Shown here: in pieces, positions 32,971 through 36,325 of the stretch
Layout: each line of letters starts with the position of its first letter
How positions within the stretch are numbered: position 1 is the first letter of the stretch
Source of the DNA: Myxococcaceae bacterium
GTDB taxonomy: Bacteria; Myxococcota_A; Polyangia; Polyangiales; Ga0077539
DNA: 36,325 nt
Direction: 5' to 3'
Assembly (NCBI GenBank): GCA_004297725.1
Contig: SCUS01000043.1
Coordinates: 1-36,325 of the forward strand
Notes under the pieces: generated by a model
Told to the model about the DNA's origin: nothing
Database searches by the model: none
What the model saw: only the letters and a program-made list of their open reading frames with translations
Translations under genes and position numbers: made by a program

Positions 32971-33924
32971 ATGGAGCCGGTCCAGCGGAGAGTTATTCGG
33001 ATATTCGATGAGGACGGCGATCACCCTCGTATCGAGCACGTGACTACTCGCCGCCCGGGAACACCGACGGTGAGCTATCAGTGCACGGATGCCACCAGCG
33101 TGAAAGACAAGAACCCGGACAACTTTCCGGGCTGGGTGCTGGTTGACAGCAGCTTTCCGGGCTTCTCGAATCCCAGCCTCCTCATGAACTACATCCGGAT
33201 CCTGAAGAGCGAAGACGAGCCCCGTCGCAGCAACTGGGCGCGTGGGCAAGAACTCGAACAGCACCTCCGCACGCTTCGCTCGATCTTCACTCCATCCGCA
33301 CCGTATTCCAAGAATCATCCGGCAAAGACCAGGTTGGGTCCCGATCAGGGCTGGTTGCGCCGCCTCAAACCTCCCGTCGACCGACACCGTCACAAGGCCA
33401 ACCTCGAAGCCACTTTTGAGATCCTCGGCAAAAGCGGTTGGAAGGCTCCGGCGCAGGGCGAAGTTTTCCAACCGCCTTCAGCGCACCCTCGCTTCGGCCG
33501 AAACCGCTTCCTCGTCCTTTCCAACACCCTTTTCAATCAAACGTACTTCTACCCGGAGATCATCGTTGGAGCGCTGACCCCCCTGGCGAACCCCGAAGCC
33601 GATCGTGCCCAGGCAGAGGCCGAGGGACTCATCCCGGTCGAGGTAGAGTCGCTCGGAGGAACCTTCGTGCTATGGCCCAGCCTCGTCCAGACGATCTCCT
33701 TCTCGGTCTCATGGTTCGAGGAATGTTACGGATGTCACGATCCCGAGAACCATCGCCCAGAGCGGTGGCGAATCGAGGGAGGGGCTCTCGACGGGCATTG
33801 CCTGTGCTGTGATGGCGCCGTCGACGGACCCATCTGGCCCCAGCTGATCGGAAAGGTCGCCGACGAGGACATGAAGCGCGCCATCGACGGGGTCACTCGT
33901 CACTTAAGGCTGCTGTCATCATGA
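32971..33924 (+). CDS. Hypothetical protein with C-terminal Cys cluster, 317 residues
   Basis: First gene of a coupled three-gene operon. N-terminal half is mixed alpha/beta (MEPVQRRVIRIFDEDGDHPR; FPGWVLVDSSFPGFSNPS). In the middle, QTYFYPEIIVGALTPL; towards the end, a Cys/His cluster CYGCHDPENH and CLCCDG (about 252-285) that could bind one zinc. No transmembrane segment. Good ribosome site (AGGGAG, 7 nt). Stop overlaps the next start in an ATGA. Not recognised. Codon use includes more A/T-ending codons than the left part of the window. With its neighbours it may form a small conflict or proteolysis module. Confidence 0.72.
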   Translation: MEPVQRRVIRIFDEDGDHPRIEHVTTRRPGTPTVSYQCTDATSVKDKNPDNFPGWVLVDSSFPGFSNPSLLMNYIRILKSEDEPRRSNWARGQELEQHLRTLRSIFTPSAPYSKNHPAKTRLGPDQGWLRRLKPPVDRHRHKANLEATFEILGKSGWKAPAQGEVFQPPSAHPRFGRNRFLVLSNTLFNQTYFYPEIIVGALTPLANPEADRAQAEAEGLIPVEVESLGGTFVLWPSLVQTISFSVSWFEECYGCHDPENHRPERWRIEGGALDGHCLCCDGAVDGPIWPQLIGKVADEDMKRAIDGVTRHLRLLSS

Positions 33925-34382
33925 GTACCGGCAAGTTTGAACCGCCGACGGATTGGATCATCCCGGTAAATCGGCATCCGACTTACTCCGTTGAGGACTT
34001 CGTCGACACACCCTATCCGCATCCAACGGCGGTCCTTCCCGTGGGCGCTGGCAAGCGAGCCGGCGCGCTCGCGGACTGGCAGTTCCAAAGCGTCGCGGGC
34101 GACTCGCGGAAAAACGCGTTTGATGTCCGCGCCAGATGGAACGACAGTCTGATCGTCGTTGGGTGGCGCATCCACCGCTACGTCGCCGGCGGGCACGTGT
34201 GGATCGGCGTCGGCACTGTGTCCGACCAGACGACCGAGCGGTGGTTCGAGGCTGATATCGCGCGCCCAGGTTGGCAGACCTGGGACCTGGACGTGATGGA
34301 GTTGCCCTTTGTCCCGACCAAACACCCCTGGTGGCTCGAGATCGTCCTGAATCCCCCCGCACGTCGTGACCGCTCGACATGA
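33921..34382 (+). CDS. Hypothetical protein, 153 residues
   Basis: Begins MSTGKFEPPTDWIIPVNRHP. Central part is beta-rich (VVGWRIHRYVAGGHVWIGVG; RWFEADIARPGWQTWDLDV) with many Trp residues, like a small beta-sandwich or beta-barrel. No Cys cluster, signal peptide or membrane segment. Starts in an ATGA with the upstream gene and ends in an ATGA with the Lon-like gene, so the three proteins are made together and probably act together. No family recognised. Confidence 0.72.
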   Translation: MSTGKFEPPTDWIIPVNRHPTYSVEDFVDTPYPHPTAVLPVGAGKRAGALADWQFQSVAGDSRKNAFDVRARWNDSLIVVGWRIHRYVAGGHVWIGVGTVSDQTTERWFEADIARPGWQTWDLDVMELPFVPTKHPWWLEIVLNPPARRDRST

Positions 34383-36325
34383 TGGAAACAGCGATCGGCT
34401 TCCCCTGCGTCGACGAGAAGGACGAGGTGTCCTTCGTTTCTCTTCGTCTCGGCGGAGGCAAGGATTGGGTCCCGCTGACCTACGATCAAGAGGTGAATCT
34501 TGGTTTGCAGACTGCCCGCCTGAACGTAGTCTCTCTCTTCCCCGACTGGACATTGGAGGCAGTCTGGAGCGTCAGACTTGATTCGGCTCAGACGCGGCGC
34601 CCCGTGGAAGGGCTGTCGGCGACCCTCGCAGGGATGTTGGCCGCTGCCGCGTTCGATCACGGACGCTACGAGCTTCGATCGCCGTGGAGGAGTACTCCCA
34701 AGCTCTGGATGACCGGACTCGTCCAACGCCCCGAGTTGAAGCTCGCGGCCGTCGACGCGGATGGATTCTCAAAGAAACTCCACGCGTTCCTGCAGGCTCC
34801 CGACGATTGCAGGGTCTTCGTCGTACCTGCCACGAATGCGCCGGAAGACGTCCTACGACGAGTGCCTCAGGGATGCCGAGTGACGGTCGTCCCTCTGTCG
34901 CATGCGGCGGAGCGCATGGAGGCTGCACAGGAGGGCGAGAAGGTGATCGTCACCGTGGGCGAGCATGAGATAGCAGCGCTGTTTTACGTCCTCTTCGGGG
35001 TGGAGGCGGGTCCTTCGCGCACGACGCAGTCGAGTGGTTCGAGCGGTATCGAAGACGTGGCCAGTGCGCCGAAGGTTGACGATCTCCACGCTGTCGACGG
35101 GCGCATCCAACGTGCGAGGCAGGCCGAAGACTGGAGCGTGCTCTCCGAACTCCTCGCGGAGAAGTCCGGAGGCGATGCGCCGCCCGAGGCAAAGGCGCTC
35201 CTCCTTGTGGAGAGGGCGAATGTGCTACTCCACCAAGGGCAGGATCCCGCGAGCGCGGCGGCCGTGTGCACCTCTGCACTCAATCTGCATTCCGCCAACG
35301 TTTCGGCGTGCGCGATCCTCGCCGAACTCCTGGAGTCCCATGCTGGGATCTCCGACGATCTAGTACCCATCGCCGAGAGGAGCGCGCAGAACCCTTTCGT
35401 TCCGGTCGCCACCCGGGACCGTCTCTGGATGGCGCTTGCCCATGCGCACATCCGCGCATGGCGACCGAACGAGGCCCTGGAAGCGTGGGCACAATGCGCG
35501 GAGATGCCTCCAGAACTGGCCCTGCAATGCTCAAGGCTTCTCGTTTCGAATGGTCGACACTCGGATGCCTTAGAGGTTCTCACGTTCAAGGTGCGGGTGG
35601 ATAAGATCCAACCGGCGAAAGCTCGGACCGCCTTCTTTCTGTCAGCGATGGACATCTGCGACTCCTGCATCGACGGGGACTCCCCGATACTTGGTCTAGC
35701 GCCGAGCTATTGGATGGAGAGGCTGCTGGCTGAGGAGTGGTTGCTGGCTAGCCCTCCCTCCTCGCCGGACGTCCACGAGACCCTGATACGCTTCGCGAGT
35801 CGTCACTTTTCCGGCGGCGAACACACCTCGATCCTGTGCCGACGCTACCTGCTAGAGTTGCTCCAGCGGCACTCCCCGGACCGTGAGTTGCGCATCACTT
35901 CCGCTATGAAGCTGCTATCCGATCACTACTACGACGAGAGCTGTCGTTCGCAACGCGCGCAAGTTCTCCTCGACCTCGCAGAGGAGTATTCGCCTACGAA
36001 CCAGCGCGAGACCTCTCGTTTGTGCGCGGAGGCGTACTTAGCGGCGCCCAGAAACGAAACCGTCCGTCGCTGGTTTATGCTCGCCCCTGAGGAAGAACGT
36101 CGCGAGCTTGACGACGATCATCTCCTGCTTCTCGTCTGTGATCGAAAACTCGACAAAGAGGCCATGGGTTCTGCGGTAAACCTGCTCTATGAGCACTGGG
36201 AAAAATCGGCTCTTCCGCGAAAGCGGGGGCGCTGGTTCACGCGGCCTGACGCTGCGGCGGGGGTTGCAGGCCGAGGGCGAGGAATCGCTGGATGCCGTCG
36301 TCGCTGCGAATCGGATTGGCAATCA
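34379..36325 (+). CDS. Lon-type (S16) protease domain fused to helical repeats, 3' end beyond the window
   Basis: At least 600 residues. Residues 1-180 follow the Lon proteolytic domain: AVWSVRLDSA, then PVEGLSATLAGML, where S80 aligns with the Lon catalytic Ser (in Lon, DGPSAG), WMTGLV (Lon MTGE), AVDADGFSKKL with the candidate catalytic Lys 132/133, VFVVPATNAPEDV and VTVVPLSHAAERM. The strands and the Ser-Lys order agree with Lon, with a gap of about 52 instead of about 43 residues. No AAA+ module precedes it. From about 230 on there is TPR-like helical repeat sequence (LLLVERANVLLHQG; ALAHAHIRAW; LLVSNGRHSDALEVL). After the G-run at 36225-36229 a neighbouring frame (LTLRRGLQAEGEESLDAVVA) reads more protein-like, so a frameshift near the edge is possible. 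Likely a protease activated by partner binding. Confidence 0.72.
   Translation, partial: MMETAIGFPCVDEKDEVSFVSLRLGGGKDWVPLTYDQEVNLGLQTARLNVVSLFPDWTLEAVWSVRLDSAQTRRPVEGLSATLAGMLAAAAFDHGRYELRSPWRSTPKLWMTGLVQRPELKLAAVDADGFSKKLHAFLQAPDDCRVFVVPATNAPEDVLRRVPQGCRVTVVPLSHAAERMEAAQEGEKVIVTVGEHEIAALFYVLFGVEAGPSRTTQSSGSSGIEDVASAPKVDDLHAVDGRIQRARQAEDWSVLSELLAEKSGGDAPPEAKALLLVERANVLLHQGQDPASAAAVCTSALNLHSANVSACAILAELLESHAGISDDLVPIAERSAQNPFVPVATRDRLWMALAHAHIRAWRPNEALEAWAQCAEMPPELALQCSRLLVSNGRHSDALEVLTFKVRVDKIQPAKARTAFFLSAMDICDSCIDGDSPILGLAPSYWMERLLAEEWLLASPPSSPDVHETLIRFASRHFSGGEHTSILCRRYLLELLQRHSPDRELRITSAMKLLSDHYYDESCRSQRAQVLLDLAEEYSPTNQRETSRLCAEAYLAAPRNETVRRWFMLAPEEERRELDDDHLLLLVCDRKLDKEAMGSAVNLLYEHWEKSALPRKRGRWFTRPDAAAGVAGRGRGIAGCRRRCESDWQS

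Overview
The window is very GC-rich DNA with strong third-position G/C bias, good AAGGAGG-type ribosome binding sites and densely overlapping genes. The content is accessory: defence-type helicases, an integrase and att site, and plasmid/ICE-type genes. A high-GC Gram-negative such as a myxobacterium (Myxococcota, Polyangiales-like) fits best. This is inference from composition, a lipoprotein-like signal and the style of the hypothetical proteins; an actinobacterium is not excluded. No core chromosomal marker gene is present.

Region 1 (1-11.4 kb, all leftward) is a three-gene anti-phage-type operon. A giant DEAD/DEAH helicase with a DUF1998-type cysteine motif (DruE-like, or a DrmA/DrmB-like fusion) is followed by a DrmD-like SNF2 helicase and an Eco57I/PglX-like adenine methyltransferase that runs off the left edge. 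Both junctions are 4-nt GTGA overlaps. The set combines parts of DISARM class 1 and Druantia and resembles what PADLOC calls Hma (helicase-methylase-ATPase).

Region 2 (11.9-16.4 kb, leftward) is a compact operon I cannot match to a named system: an SMC/RecF-type ATPase, a histidine-kinase-like ATPase, and a response-regulator receiver fused to an APH-like small-molecule or protein kinase fold. It looks like a DNA- or nucleic-acid-sensing ATPase wired to a cytoplasmic phosphorelay. It is the best candidate for an undescribed system. Region 3 (16.4-22.6 kb) holds a decayed gene, a 981-residue PLD nuclease-helicase-DUF3427 protein, two small hypothetical genes (one frameshifted) and a DUF433/DUF5615 toxin-antitoxin pair.

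At 22.83-22.88 kb lies the 3' half of a tRNA-Gly(CCC) gene, from the anticodon arm to the acceptor end, followed by a terminator and then the 3' end of a tyrosine integrase gene. This is an integration junction. Four phased GAAAC repeats lie just left of it. Region 4 (22.9-31.3 kb, leftward) is an integrative-element module: integrase, excisionase-like HTH protein, replication-relaxation protein, zinc-ribbon membrane protein, HerA/TraD-like ATPase, two further membrane proteins, an unknown protein and a putative lipoprotein, mostly translationally coupled. No relaxase is visible.

Region 5 (31.7-36.3 kb, rightward) starts with a sigma-factor-like gene divergent from region 4. It is followed by a 63-residue gene, two strong hairpins (one terminator-like), and a coupled three-gene operon of two unknown proteins and a Lon-type (S16) protease domain fused to helical repeats. 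The last gene runs off the right edge. This operon is visibly less GC-biased than the rest and is a second candidate conflict module.
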